64,000 bases of DNA from Trinickia diaoshuihuensis (GTDB lineage: Bacteria; Pseudomonadota; Gammaproteobacteria; Burkholderiales; Burkholderiaceae), in NCBI RefSeq assembly GCF_003390925.1, contig NZ_QUBS01000018.1, positions 107,406 through 171,405 of the forward strand, given 5' to 3'. Positions 11,079 to 18,063 of the stretch are shown here, in pieces. A program made the position numbers and the translations under genes. A model generated the notes under the pieces. The model was not told the origin of the DNA and did no database searches. It saw nothing but the letters and a program-made list of their open reading frames with translations. Positions within the stretch are counted from its first letter, which is position 1. Each line of letters begins with the position of its first letter.

Positions 11079-12002
11079 ATGCTTGAAATCCGCCACTTAC
11101 GCTCGCTGATCGCCATCGCCGAGTCGGGCAAGCTCGTTGCCGCGGCCGAGCGCGTGCATTTGAGTCAGTCGGCGCTCTCGCATCAGATTCGCGACATCGA
11201 GGCGCACTACGACGTTTCGTTGTTCGAACGTACGAAACAAGGGTTGCGTTTCACGTCGGCGGGCGAGCGCCTGCTGACGCTGGCCCGCGAAACCCTATCG
11301 GCGGTCGCGGCGGCCGAACGCGACTTGCTGCGCCTGAAGGGGGACACGGCCGGCGAGCTTCGAATCGTCCTCGAATGTCATACGTGCTTCGATTGGCTCA
11401 TGCCGGTCATGGACGAATTCCGCCGACGTTGGCCTGAAGTCGAAGTCGATCTAGTGGCCGGCTTCCATGCCGACCCGCTACGTCTGCTCGATGACGGCAA
11501 AGCCGATGTCGTGATCGGCTCGCAGCCGGCGGTTAAGCGCGCTCTGCACGTCGCCCCGCTGTTTCGTTTCGAAATCCTCGTGGTCATGGCCAACGAACAC
11601 CGGCTGCGCAACAAACGCCGCGTCGGCGCGCAGGAGTTGGCGGGGGAGACGCTCATTACTTACCCGGTGCCCGAGTCGCGGATCGATCTGATCCGCGAGG
11701 TATTGCAACCCGCCGGCATCAAGGTGGAACGCCGCACGGCGGAGCTCACGATCGCGATCATGCAGCTCGTGGCGAGTCGCCGCGGCATCGCGGCGCTGCC
11801 GAACTGGGGGGTGAAGAACTACGTCGACCATGACTACGTATTGGCCAAGCGCGTGGGCCCGCGCGGTTTATGGAGCGAGCTGTACGCGATCGCGACGCCC
11901 GCGTTTGCGGGCCGACCGTATTTTGACGATTTCGTGAAGATCGTTCGCGACACGTGCGCGGCTCAGCTAGAGGGAATCGAGTTGCTGTCCGGTACGGATT
12001 GA
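11079..12002 (+). CDS. metR: LysR-family regulator of methionine synthesis, MetR
   Basis: 307 residues. The HTH lies in LIAIAESGKLVAAAERVHLSQSALSHQI, with the cofactor-binding domain after it. MetR uses homocysteine as co-effector and activates metE. The identification rests on its LysR-MetR style N-terminus (MLEIRHLRSL), divergence from metE and the TGAA-N5-TTCA site between them. ATG 11079 is used because the longer frame upstream would run through the operator. Confidence 0.93.
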   Translation: MLEIRHLRSLIAIAESGKLVAAAERVHLSQSALSHQIRDIEAHYDVSLFERTKQGLRFTSAGERLLTLARETLSAVAAAERDLLRLKGDTAGELRIVLECHTCFDWLMPVMDEFRRRWPEVEVDLVAGFHADPLRLLDDGKADVVIGSQPAVKRALHVAPLFRFEILVVMANEHRLRNKRRVGAQELAGETLITYPVPESRIDLIREVLQPAGIKVERRTAELTIAIMQLVASRRGIAALPNWGVKNYVDHDYVLAKRVGPRGLWSELYAIATPAFAGRPYFDDFVKIVRDTCAAQLEGIELLSGTD

Positions 12003-12257
12003 AGGCGCGCGATGCAATAAATCCTGGAAAACCACGTGCGTCCGAACACCGACATTCGGTGAAAAGCGCCACAAGCTTTCATCGAACGCGAGCCGTTACG
12101 GTATCTGAACGTGGATTGATATCGATCAAAGAATCGGCGGCCTCTCTTCAAAGCGCTACGTGCTGTGCCGTTAATGCAACAAAGCGTTAAAAAAAGATTC
12201 GGCGCTGGCACTTCGAAGGAAGCGCGTCGGATAATTGTTGCGTGCCAGGAGATCATC

Positions 12258-12407
12258 ATGCAAGCCAAGCCCACCAAAATCCCGCCCCCAGAAAAAGTGG
12301 CCACGCCGGATCAAGAGCCGGTAGGTGTCGAGTTTCTTGCAACCGAACTGCCTGAGCACGTCCGAGCCTTTTTCGACGAACAACGCAAACTGTGCGATCC
12401 GAAATGA
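12258..12407 (+). CDS. Small hypothetical protein (49 aa)
   Basis: A 49-residue ORF with a good AGGAGA ribosome site 7 bases before the ATG. It has a Lys/Pro-rich start and an acidic, amphipathic C-terminal half (residues 28-45). No signal peptide, membrane segment or known motif is visible. It ends 28 bases before the chorismate mutase gene, so the two may be co-transcribed. Confidence 0.5.
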   Translation: MQAKPTKIPPPEKVATPDQEPVGVEFLATELPEHVRAFFDEQRKLCDPK

Positions 12408-12435
12408 CGATCGCGGACCACGGAGTCCGCGTCGA

Positions 12436-13032
12436 ATGACGGCTCGCGCGCGCCGGAAGGCACTATCGGCCGCCGTACTCGCCCTCGCCTTTTCGCTGGC
12501 GTGCGGCGGCGCGCGCGCGGACGGCGACGAGACCGCGATGACGAACCTCGTCGCTCTCGTCTCGGAGCGTCTCGCGCTAGCGTTGCCCGTCGCGCAATGG
12601 AAGTGGGCCAACCATCGCCCGATCACCGATGCACCTCGCGAAGCGGCGCTGCTGGCCGATGTGACTCGGCGCGCGCAAGCCGCCGACGTCGACCCCGCGT
12701 TCGCACGCGCATTCTTCCAAGATCAAATCGACGCCAGCAAACAAGTGCAAACCGCGCTGTTTGCGCGCTGGCGCACGTCGGCACCGCCGTCCGGCGGCGC
12801 CCCGGACCTGGCCGCGAGCACGCGGCCGCAACTCGATCGTCTGACGCAAGCGCTCATTCCCGCGTTGGCGCGGGTTCAACCATGGCGTAAAAACGATGAT
12901 TGCCCCGCTCGACTCGCGCGTAGCCTGCGCAACTGGAAGTCGTTGACGCGCTACGGCGAAATCGACGCCGATGCGTTGAACACCGCCTTGTCCCATGTCT
13001 GCGCGGCAGGCGGCGTAGGCGCCGAAGGCTAG
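12436..13032 (+). CDS. Periplasmic (gamma-subclass AroQ) chorismate mutase
   Basis: 198 residues with a cleavable signal peptide (hydrophobic stretch, predicted cut near ACGGARA-DG). The mature part carries the AroQ-gamma pattern: SERLALALPVAQWKW, then a charged helix containing EAALL and ARAFFQDQIDASKQVQ, with a two-Cys C-terminal region. It converts chorismate to prephenate, but the signal peptide places it outside the cytoplasm, as in the secreted mutases of Mycobacterium, Pseudomonas and Salmonella. It sits apart from aromatic biosynthesis genes. ATG 12436 is chosen because it begins the signal peptide. Confidence 0.85.
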   Translation: MTARARRKALSAAVLALAFSLACGGARADGDETAMTNLVALVSERLALALPVAQWKWANHRPITDAPREAALLADVTRRAQAADVDPAFARAFFQDQIDASKQVQTALFARWRTSAPPSGGAPDLAASTRPQLDRLTQALIPALARVQPWRKNDDCPARLARSLRNWKSLTRYGEIDADALNTALSHVCAAGGVGAEG

Positions 13033-13065
13033 ACGGAGCGAGACTAGGCGGTCGAGCCGACCGCT

Positions 13066-14262
13066 TCAGACGTCGGCCGGAGCCGTGTCCGGCGCTGAGG
13101 GCACCGACGCCACTAGCGGCGCGACTGGCAGCAATGGCACAACCCGCAGCCCCCGAGCCAGATGCGTCTGCAAGATGCGAAACGTCGTCGGCTCGTATAC
13201 GGGATCACCCTGACCGGGATCACCCTGTGCAGCCGCGAGCGCACGCGCGGCATCGAGCGTCGGCGCGGCACCTAGGTAGCACCACCGGTCGACGACATGA
13301 AAGACATGCTCGCCGCCCGGCTCCTGCGCTCGCTCCTCGAACGCGATGGCCGCATCGAAGGGCCAAGGCGCCGCCTGCGATTCGGCCCGCCCAATTCGCG
13401 GCTGTCGATTGTGCACCGGACGCAGCGTGCCGACCCATTTAGCCTCGGTCAGCAGCGCGCCCAATTCGCCGCCGGTGGCGCGCCATTGCACGCGGCGCAC
13501 TTGCTCGGCGATTCGCAGCTCTCGCGCGGAACGCCGCTCACCGGTCAAATGCGCACGCACGCGTTGACGCAGCCGCACACTGCGGCCCACGTAAAGCGGC
13601 ACGTCGGCGGCGTCGAAGAACGCGTAAACGCCGTGCCCCGCCGGCGCCGCATCGATCATGTCCTCGGTAATATCGCCCGCGATTCGATAGCGGCGCACGG
13701 TGCGGTCGATCTGCGCATTCAGGATCTCGGGAGTCCAAAGCGTCTGCAGCCGCTGCCAGAACTGCCACAGGAGGTCGGCATCGGCCAGCGCCCGGTGGCG
13801 CGCGAGTGGTTCGAGCGCATGTCGCTCGATCAACGCGTCCAACCCGTGGCGCTTCTCGTGCGGCCACAAAGCGCGCGATAACTTGACGGTACAGAGCACA
13901 TCGGGATTGAACGTCAATCCGGCGCGTTGAAACTCCCCGCGCAGGAATCCGCGGTCGAAGCTTGCGTTGTGCGCGACGAACAAGCTGCCGTCGAGCCGAT
14001 CGAAGAGTTCGGCCGCGAACGACGCAAACGTCGGCGCATCGCGCACCATATCGTCGGTGATGCCCGTCAATGACTGAATGAACGAGGGAATGGGCTGTCC
14101 GGGATTGACCAGCGTGCTCCAGCGGGAAACGCCGCCCGGGCCGACCTGCACGACACCGATTTCGGTAATGCGGTGCTCAATGACCGAACCGCCCGTGGTT
14201 TCCAGATCGACGAAAGCGATTGGCGTATCGATCGATGGGATCGGCAAAAACGAATCTGACAT
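13066..14262 (-). CDS. DnaQ-like 3'-5' exonuclease fused to a GIY-YIG nuclease domain
   Basis: 398 residues with two domains. Residues about 14-175 form a DEDDh exonuclease: FVDLETTG (first D and E), HNASFDRGFL (third acidic) and HRALADAD (His and last Asp). Residues about 200-290 form a UvrC/Cho-type GIY-YIG domain with GVYAFFD and LYVGRSVRLRQR. This pairing is known in proteins annotated as DNA polymerase III epsilon/UvrC fusions and suggests a role in DNA repair or end processing. No ribosome site is obvious before ATG 14262, and a long imperfect hairpin (14267-14318) lies immediately upstream, which might limit translation. Confidence 0.9.
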   Translation of the reverse strand: MSDSFLPIPSIDTPIAFVDLETTGGSVIEHRITEIGVVQVGPGGVSRWSTLVNPGQPIPSFIQSLTGITDDMVRDAPTFASFAAELFDRLDGSLFVAHNASFDRGFLRGEFQRAGLTFNPDVLCTVKLSRALWPHEKRHGLDALIERHALEPLARHRALADADLLWQFWQRLQTLWTPEILNAQIDRTVRRYRIAGDITEDMIDAAPAGHGVYAFFDAADVPLYVGRSVRLRQRVRAHLTGERRSARELRIAEQVRRVQWRATGGELGALLTEAKWVGTLRPVHNRQPRIGRAESQAAPWPFDAAIAFEERAQEPGGEHVFHVVDRWCYLGAAPTLDAARALAAAQGDPGQGDPVYEPTTFRILQTHLARGLRVVPLLPVAPLVASVPSAPDTAPADV

Positions 14263-14266
14263 GAAT

Positions 14267-14318
14267 AAGGGCGCTCGGGTGCTTCGATGAACGAAGTATG
14301 CACCACCCGAACGCCCTT
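14267..14318 (-). other. Imperfect stem-loop between the cold-shock gene and the exonuclease gene
   Basis: AAGGGCG...CTCGGGTG...CTTCG folds against CGAAG...CACCCGA...CGCCCTT with a 5-base loop. It could be the cspA 3' structure or a structure in the leader of the downstream exonuclease gene, whose ATG is 5 bases away. There is only a weak T tail on the minus strand, so a classic terminator is not assured. Confidence 0.45.
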
Positions 14319-14386
14319 GTAAGGATGCCCGCCGCGTCAGGGACCGCCGTTAAGGCGGCTGGACGCGGCTTGCCTGGGCAAACGTA

Positions 14387-14590
14387 TTACAGCGGGCGAA
14401 TATTCGCCGCTTGCTTGCCCTTCGGGCCGGTCTTCACGTCAAACTGAACGCGTTGATTTTCTTTTAGCGACTTGAAGCCTTCAGCTTGAATCTCGGAGAA
14501 ATGCGCGAACACGTCCTCGTTGCCCTTGTCCGTGGTGATGAAGCCAAAGCCTTTAGCATCGTTGAACCATTTTACGACACCGGTTTCCAT
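14387..14590 (-). CDS. Cold-shock protein, CspA family
   Basis: 67 residues, a complete single cold-shock domain (five-stranded OB fold) binding single-stranded RNA and DNA. RNP1 is KGFGFIT (residues 13-19) and RNP2 is DVFAHF (residues 26-31), with the usual C-terminal KGKQAANI. The ribosome site GAGGGA lies 9 bases before the ATG. The long upstream minus-strand leader fits the cold-regulated 5' UTR of this family, though I could not confirm a cold box. Confidence 0.96.
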   Translation of the reverse strand: METGVVKWFNDAKGFGFITTDKGNEDVFAHFSEIQAEGFKSLKENQRVQFDVKTGPKGKQAANIRPL

Positions 14591-14968
14591 AGTACTGATT
14601 CCCTCGAAATTTAATAGACGGGCTGCGCCCTCCGCCTGAAACCCCAGCCTCGGAAGAACGACACCTCGGTCTCTCTCCCGGGGCGCCGTTCACTGGGTCA
14701 TTCCGGCGCTGCTTTTATAAATGTTCCGTCGATCTGTCGTCAAGAAATTTTTCATTAAATGCTGAGAGCGTCAGTTGCTTATGCGAGATGCACTAGAAAA
14801 TTACGCCGACCGAGTCACTATTACTTGTGAGGGGCACATAAACATCGCGAGACAGGAAAAATCTTCGCTAGTTGCAACAAGATATTTCTACGGTAAGTAT
14901 TTTTCCGGGTTGTACCGTTCGCGCCGCCGTTAGATCATCAAAGTGACGTTTTTTGGTTGGAGACGGCC
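14591..14968. other. Intergenic: cspA leader and promoter region
   Basis: This stretch contains the minus-strand leader of the cold-shock gene and the start of the next plus-strand gene. It is more AT-rich than its surroundings (for example around 14720-14900). I see no ORF and no convincing RNA gene in it. Confidence 0.5.
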
Positions 14969-15241
14969 GTGCATGCACTCTCTCTCAAGCGCTTCGTCTC
15001 CTGGCTGTTCCGAATGCCCCGCGCGGGTGCGGCATCGACTGGTCGGACGAATGGCGCTGCAACCTCGGTACTCGAGTTCGACCCGCTCTGGCACGGGGAT
15101 CATTGGCAAAATCTATTGGCGTCGCCCATGGACGCCCGGCACTACGTGATGGAAGACTGGACGCTGCCGCTCGAAGAAGAACGAAGCGCGTATTCAGGCG
15201 CCGAGGACAAGCAGCGGGGTCGCCGCCGTCTGCGCGGTTGA
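14969..15241 (+). CDS. Hypothetical protein (90 aa)
   Basis: 90 residues from a GTG preceded by GGAGA at a 6-base spacing. It begins with a short basic/hydrophobic segment (LKRFVSWLFRM) and continues with a Trp- and acid-rich middle (FDPLWHGDHWQ, VMEDWTLPLEEE) and a basic tail. No family is recognised. Its ribosome site (TTGGAGACG, 14957-14965) is exactly complementary to nine bases of the candidate sRNA encoded just downstream on the opposite strand. Confidence 0.5.
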   Translation: MHALSLKRFVSWLFRMPRAGAASTGRTNGAATSVLEFDPLWHGDHWQNLLASPMDARHYVMEDWTLPLEEERSAYSGAEDKQRGRRRLRG

Positions 15242-15250
15242 CGCTCCTCC

Positions 15251-15337
15251 AAAAAAAGACGCGGCTGGGAAGCCGCGCTGACAAAGGTTTGGAGACGTCT
15301 TTTCCTTGATGAAAAAGTCTGCTTGGGCAAGCAGAAC
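15251..15337 (-). ncRNA. Candidate small RNA
   Basis: Read on the minus strand: a -10-like TATACT (15347-15342), then about 87 bases made of a 5' hairpin (CTGCTTG/CAAGCAG type, 15334-15319), an unpaired A-rich linker, and a strong intrinsic terminator (CGCGGCT-TCCC-AGCCGCG, then TC and seven T, 15277-15251). No protein gene exists on this strand for the terminator to serve. The linker contains CGUCUCCAA, an anti-Shine-Dalgarno-like seed. The architecture is that of an Hfq-type sRNA. No clear -35 is visible, and the call is by structure only. Confidence 0.45.
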
Positions 15338-15738
15338 GCGCAGTATAGCCGGGCAGGCGATATGTGTTATCCGCATGTCGCGCAATCCTCTTTTTCAGAA
15401 CCGTCAATAATCGAGCAATTCGAATACAGTCTTTGCAATTGCGTTGCAAAACAGCGTCTCGTAAACGCAACGTCAGCTATTGTCAATATTCGATTCGCAC
15501 CCTTTTTCATACACCCCAAACCCTTGCTGGACAAGGGTTTCGTCGATAGCCGGCGGGTATTTTAAAATCCGCAACACTTTATTTCCGTTTTCGAAAGGCA
15601 AGCGGAAAGAAGCCCGTATTTACACTCAAGCCAGTTCGGAAAACGGACGTGCTGCCCTGGTTCCCCGCATCGCCTTGCGCACGGCTTGCCGGCGCCTCGT
15701 GTGAGCACCCAGGAAACTTCCTGATACTGGAGTGAGAG
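15338..15738. other. Intergenic leader of the porin gene
   Basis: A long AT-rich 5' region before the porin ORF with scattered short inverted repeats. The porin ribosome site GGAG lies 8 bases before its ATG. No ORF is credible here. Long, regulated leaders are usual for porin mRNAs. Confidence 0.45.
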
Positions 15739-16884
15739 ATGAAAAAAACGCTTCTAGTGGGCGCCCTGACGGGCGCGTTCGCGACAATGGCGCACGCTCA
15801 AAGCAGCGTGACGCTCTACGGACTCATCGACGCCGGCATCACCTACACCAACAATCAAGGCGGTGCGCATGCTTGGCAAGAAACCTCGGGGTCGGTGAAC
15901 GGCAGCCGATGGGGTCTGCGCGGCGCGGAAGACCTCGGCGGCGGCCTGAAAGCCATCTTCACGTTGGAAAACGGATTCAGTATCAATAACGGCACGCTTA
16001 GGCAAAACGGCCGCGAATTCGGCCGCCAGGCGTTCGTCGGCTTGAGCAGCGAGCAGTTCGGCAGCCTGACGCTCGGCCGCCAGTATGACGACGTCGTTCA
16101 GTACCTCGGACCTTTGGCGCTGACGGGCACGCAATACGGCGGGACGTACTTCGCCCATCCGTTCGACAACGACAACCTCGACAACTCGTTCCGTATCAAT
16201 AACTCGGTCCATTTCCAAAGCGCGAACTACGGCGGCTTCAAGATCGGCGCGTTGTATGGCTTCTCGAACACGGCGGGCCAGTTCTCGAATAACCGCACGG
16301 TCAGCGTCGGCGCGTCGTACTCATGGGCGGGCCTGAACGTCGCGGCGGCCTATTTGCAGATCGATAACGATCTGAACGGCTTTAACCAAGCGGTGACGGC
16401 CCCCGGCTCCGTGGCCGGCGATGCGGCGTTCGCTGCCGGCCGTCAGCGCACCTGGGGTGCCGGCCTGAACTACACGTTCGGCCCCGCAACGGCGGGATTC
16501 GTCTTCACGCAGACGCACCTGAACGATACGATCGGCGTCAACGCCGGCAATGCGGGCACGGCGGGAACCCTCGCGCTGCCCGGCGGCTCGGTTCGCTTCA
16601 ACAACTATGAAGTCAACGCGCGCTATGCGCTGACGCCGGCGGTCAGCCTGGCCGGTGCCTACACGTACACCGATAGCTCCATCGGCGGCGTCAATCCGAA
16701 ATGGAACCAGTTCAACCTGCAAGCCGATTACGCCCTCTCCAAGCGTACGGACGTCTACCTGGAAGGCGAGTATCAGCTCGCGGTAAACAAGGGTTTGCCG
16801 ATCGGCGCGGTGATCAACGGCTTGAACATGTCGTCGACCAACAAGCAAGTTGCCGCGACGCTCGGCCTACGCCACCGCTTCTAA
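15739..16884 (+). CDS. Gram-negative general porin (Burkholderia OmpC-like)
   Basis: 381 residues. The signal peptide (MKKTLLVGALTGAFATMAHA) is followed by QSSVTLYGLIDAG, the hallmark first strand of the Burkholderiales porin family. Later segments include SRWGLRGAEDLGGGL, the GRQAFVGLSS.GSLTLGRQY turn and a C-terminal strand ending in Phe (GLRHRF), the outer-membrane assembly signal. It forms a trimeric 16-stranded barrel for passive uptake of small solutes. It is monocistronic, with a terminator behind it and a long leader ahead. Confidence 0.96.
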   Translation: MKKTLLVGALTGAFATMAHAQSSVTLYGLIDAGITYTNNQGGAHAWQETSGSVNGSRWGLRGAEDLGGGLKAIFTLENGFSINNGTLRQNGREFGRQAFVGLSSEQFGSLTLGRQYDDVVQYLGPLALTGTQYGGTYFAHPFDNDNLDNSFRINNSVHFQSANYGGFKIGALYGFSNTAGQFSNNRTVSVGASYSWAGLNVAAAYLQIDNDLNGFNQAVTAPGSVAGDAAFAAGRQRTWGAGLNYTFGPATAGFVFTQTHLNDTIGVNAGNAGTAGTLALPGGSVRFNNYEVNARYALTPAVSLAGAYTYTDSSIGGVNPKWNQFNLQADYALSKRTDVYLEGEYQLAVNKGLPIGAVINGLNMSSTNKQVAATLGLRHRF

Positions 16885-16913
16885 CCGAGCGGGCGTTGCA
16901 CGCCGCATGACCG

Positions 16914-16939
16914 AAGGCGCCGGCAACGGCGCCTTTTTT
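16914..16939 (+). terminator. Intrinsic terminator of the porin gene
   Basis: GGCGCC-GGCAAC-GGCGCC stem-loop followed by T6, 29 bases past the porin stop; the AA...TT flanks extend the stem. Confidence 0.9.
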
Positions 16940-16990
16940 CATGGTGCGAGACCTGGTGGCCGGACGGCAGTCCTTGCGCGCCGCATGAGC

Positions 16991-17551
16991 TCAGCCGCGG
17001 CCCGGATACCGTACGTCGAGCACGTCGATCGGTTCGGGGCCCGCCGGCGTATGGAGCGTTACCGTATCGCCGATACGCGCCTTCAGCAGCGCGCGGGCAA
17101 CCGGCGAAATCCAACTGACGTGACCGCGGTCGAGATCGACTTCGTCGACGCCGACGATCGTCACCGTATGGACCTCGCCGTCCTCGGTCGCATACTCGAC
17201 GGTCGCGCCGAAGAACACCTGGTCGATATTTTCCTGCTTGCTCGCATCGACGACTTCGGCGATGTCGAGCCGCTTCGTCAGAAAGCGTATGCGCCGGTCG
17301 ATCTCGCGTAGACGGCGCTTTCCGTAGATGTAATCGCCGTTTTCCGAACGATCTCCATTCGAGGCAGCCCAAGACACGAGCTTCACGACCTCGGGGCGCT
17401 CCTCGTCGATCAGATGAAGCAACTCGTCGCGCAGGCGTTTATGGCCGGCCGGCGTGATGTAGTTCTTGGTACCCGCCGGCATCTCCGGCTGGGCGATGTC
17501 GAGATCGTCGTCATCGGCGTCGCTCGACTCTTTGACAAATGCCTTGTTCAT
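16991..17551 (-). CDS. greB: Transcription elongation factor GreB
   Basis: 186 residues. Gre factors enter the RNA polymerase secondary channel and stimulate cleavage of backtracked RNA. The N-terminal coiled coil covers roughly residues 30-105 (NYITPAGHKRLRDELLHL, then NGDRSENGDYIYGKRR with the acidic tip), followed by the FKBP-like C-terminal domain. The ENGDYIYGKRRLREIDRRI pattern fits GreB better than GreA, and an acidic N-terminal extension (DADDDDLD) is present. It lies downstream of spoT, separated by two tRNA genes on the other strand. Confidence 0.95.
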   Translation of the reverse strand: MNKAFVKESSDADDDDLDIAQPEMPAGTKNYITPAGHKRLRDELLHLIDEERPEVVKLVSWAASNGDRSENGDYIYGKRRLREIDRRIRFLTKRLDIAEVVDASKQENIDQVFFGATVEYATEDGEVHTVTIVGVDEVDLDRGHVSWISPVARALLKARIGDTVTLHTPAGPEPIDVLDVRYPGRG

Positions 17552-17658
17552 GTGCGAATCACTGCGTGCAATCAGACTTCAAGCGTACACGATCGTACGC
17601 GCCGCAAGAAAGTTTGAAGAAACCCACCGCAATGTCTTCCCTTTTCTCCGAACTTTGC

Positions 17659-17664
17659 TATAAT
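17659..17664 (+). promoter_or_regulatory. -10 box of the tRNA-Arg promoter
   Basis: A perfect TATAAT 13 bases before the first tRNA-Arg. The -35 is weak (TCTTCC-like at about 17636). Confidence 0.6.
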
Positions 17665-17677
17665 TTCGCTTCTGCGT

Positions 17678-17754
17678 GCGGCTGTAGCTCAGTTGGATAG
17701 AGTACTTGGCTACGAACCAAGGGGTCGTGGGTTCGAATCCTGCCAGCCGCGCCA
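17678..17754 (+). tRNA. tRNA-Arg (anticodon ACG), copy 1
   Basis: A 77-base cloverleaf with acceptor GCGGCTG/CAGCCGC, T-loop GTTCGAATC and encoded CCA. The anticodon loop CTACGAA gives ACG, read as ICG after deamination, decoding CGU/CGC/CGA. Copy 2 at 17824 is identical across the gene. Confidence 0.97.
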
Positions 17755-17762
17755 CTCTTTTC

Positions 17763-17790
17763 AAGAGCCTTCTTTACCGAAGGCTCTTTT
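17763..17790 (+). terminator. Terminator-like hairpin between the two tRNA-Arg genes
   Basis: AAGAGCCTTC paired with GAAGGCTCTT, 6-base loop, then a T run. If efficient, copy 2 would need its own promoter; otherwise it is a processing or attenuation structure. Confidence 0.75.
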
Positions 17791-17823
17791 GTTTCACCGA
17801 AGTCCGGTTTTGCGTTTTAGCGT

Positions 17824-17900
17824 GCGGCTGTAGCTCAGTTGGATAGAGTACTTGGCTACGAACCAAGGGGTCGTGGGTTCGAATCCTGCCAGCCGCGCCA
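17824..17900 (+). tRNA. tRNA-Arg (anticodon ACG), copy 2
   Basis: Identical to copy 1 over all 77 bases, including CCA. The identity extends a few bases 5' (GCGTGCGGC), consistent with a recent tandem duplication or gene conversion. Confidence 0.97.
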
Positions 17901-17906
17901 CCTATG

Positions 17907-17994
17907 AAGGGCCTTCCACACGGAAGGCCCTTTGTTTTTTGCATTGCGCTAAGGGCCTTCCACACGGAAGGCCCTTTGTTTTTTGCATTGCGCT
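17907..17994 (+). terminator. Two tandem identical terminators after tRNA-Arg
   Basis: A 44-base unit occurs twice in perfect tandem (17907-17950 and 17951-17994). Each unit has the stem AAGGGCCTTCC/GGAAGGCCCTT, a 4-base loop and a T-rich tail. The result is two back-to-back intrinsic terminators on the plus strand. Confidence 0.9.
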
Positions 17995-18063
17995 TATTTT
18001 GCGCGCCCGCTTCGTCGTTGTGCGCGCCTACGCAGAGTGCCGCGGCGCGGACAGTTGCGCAGC

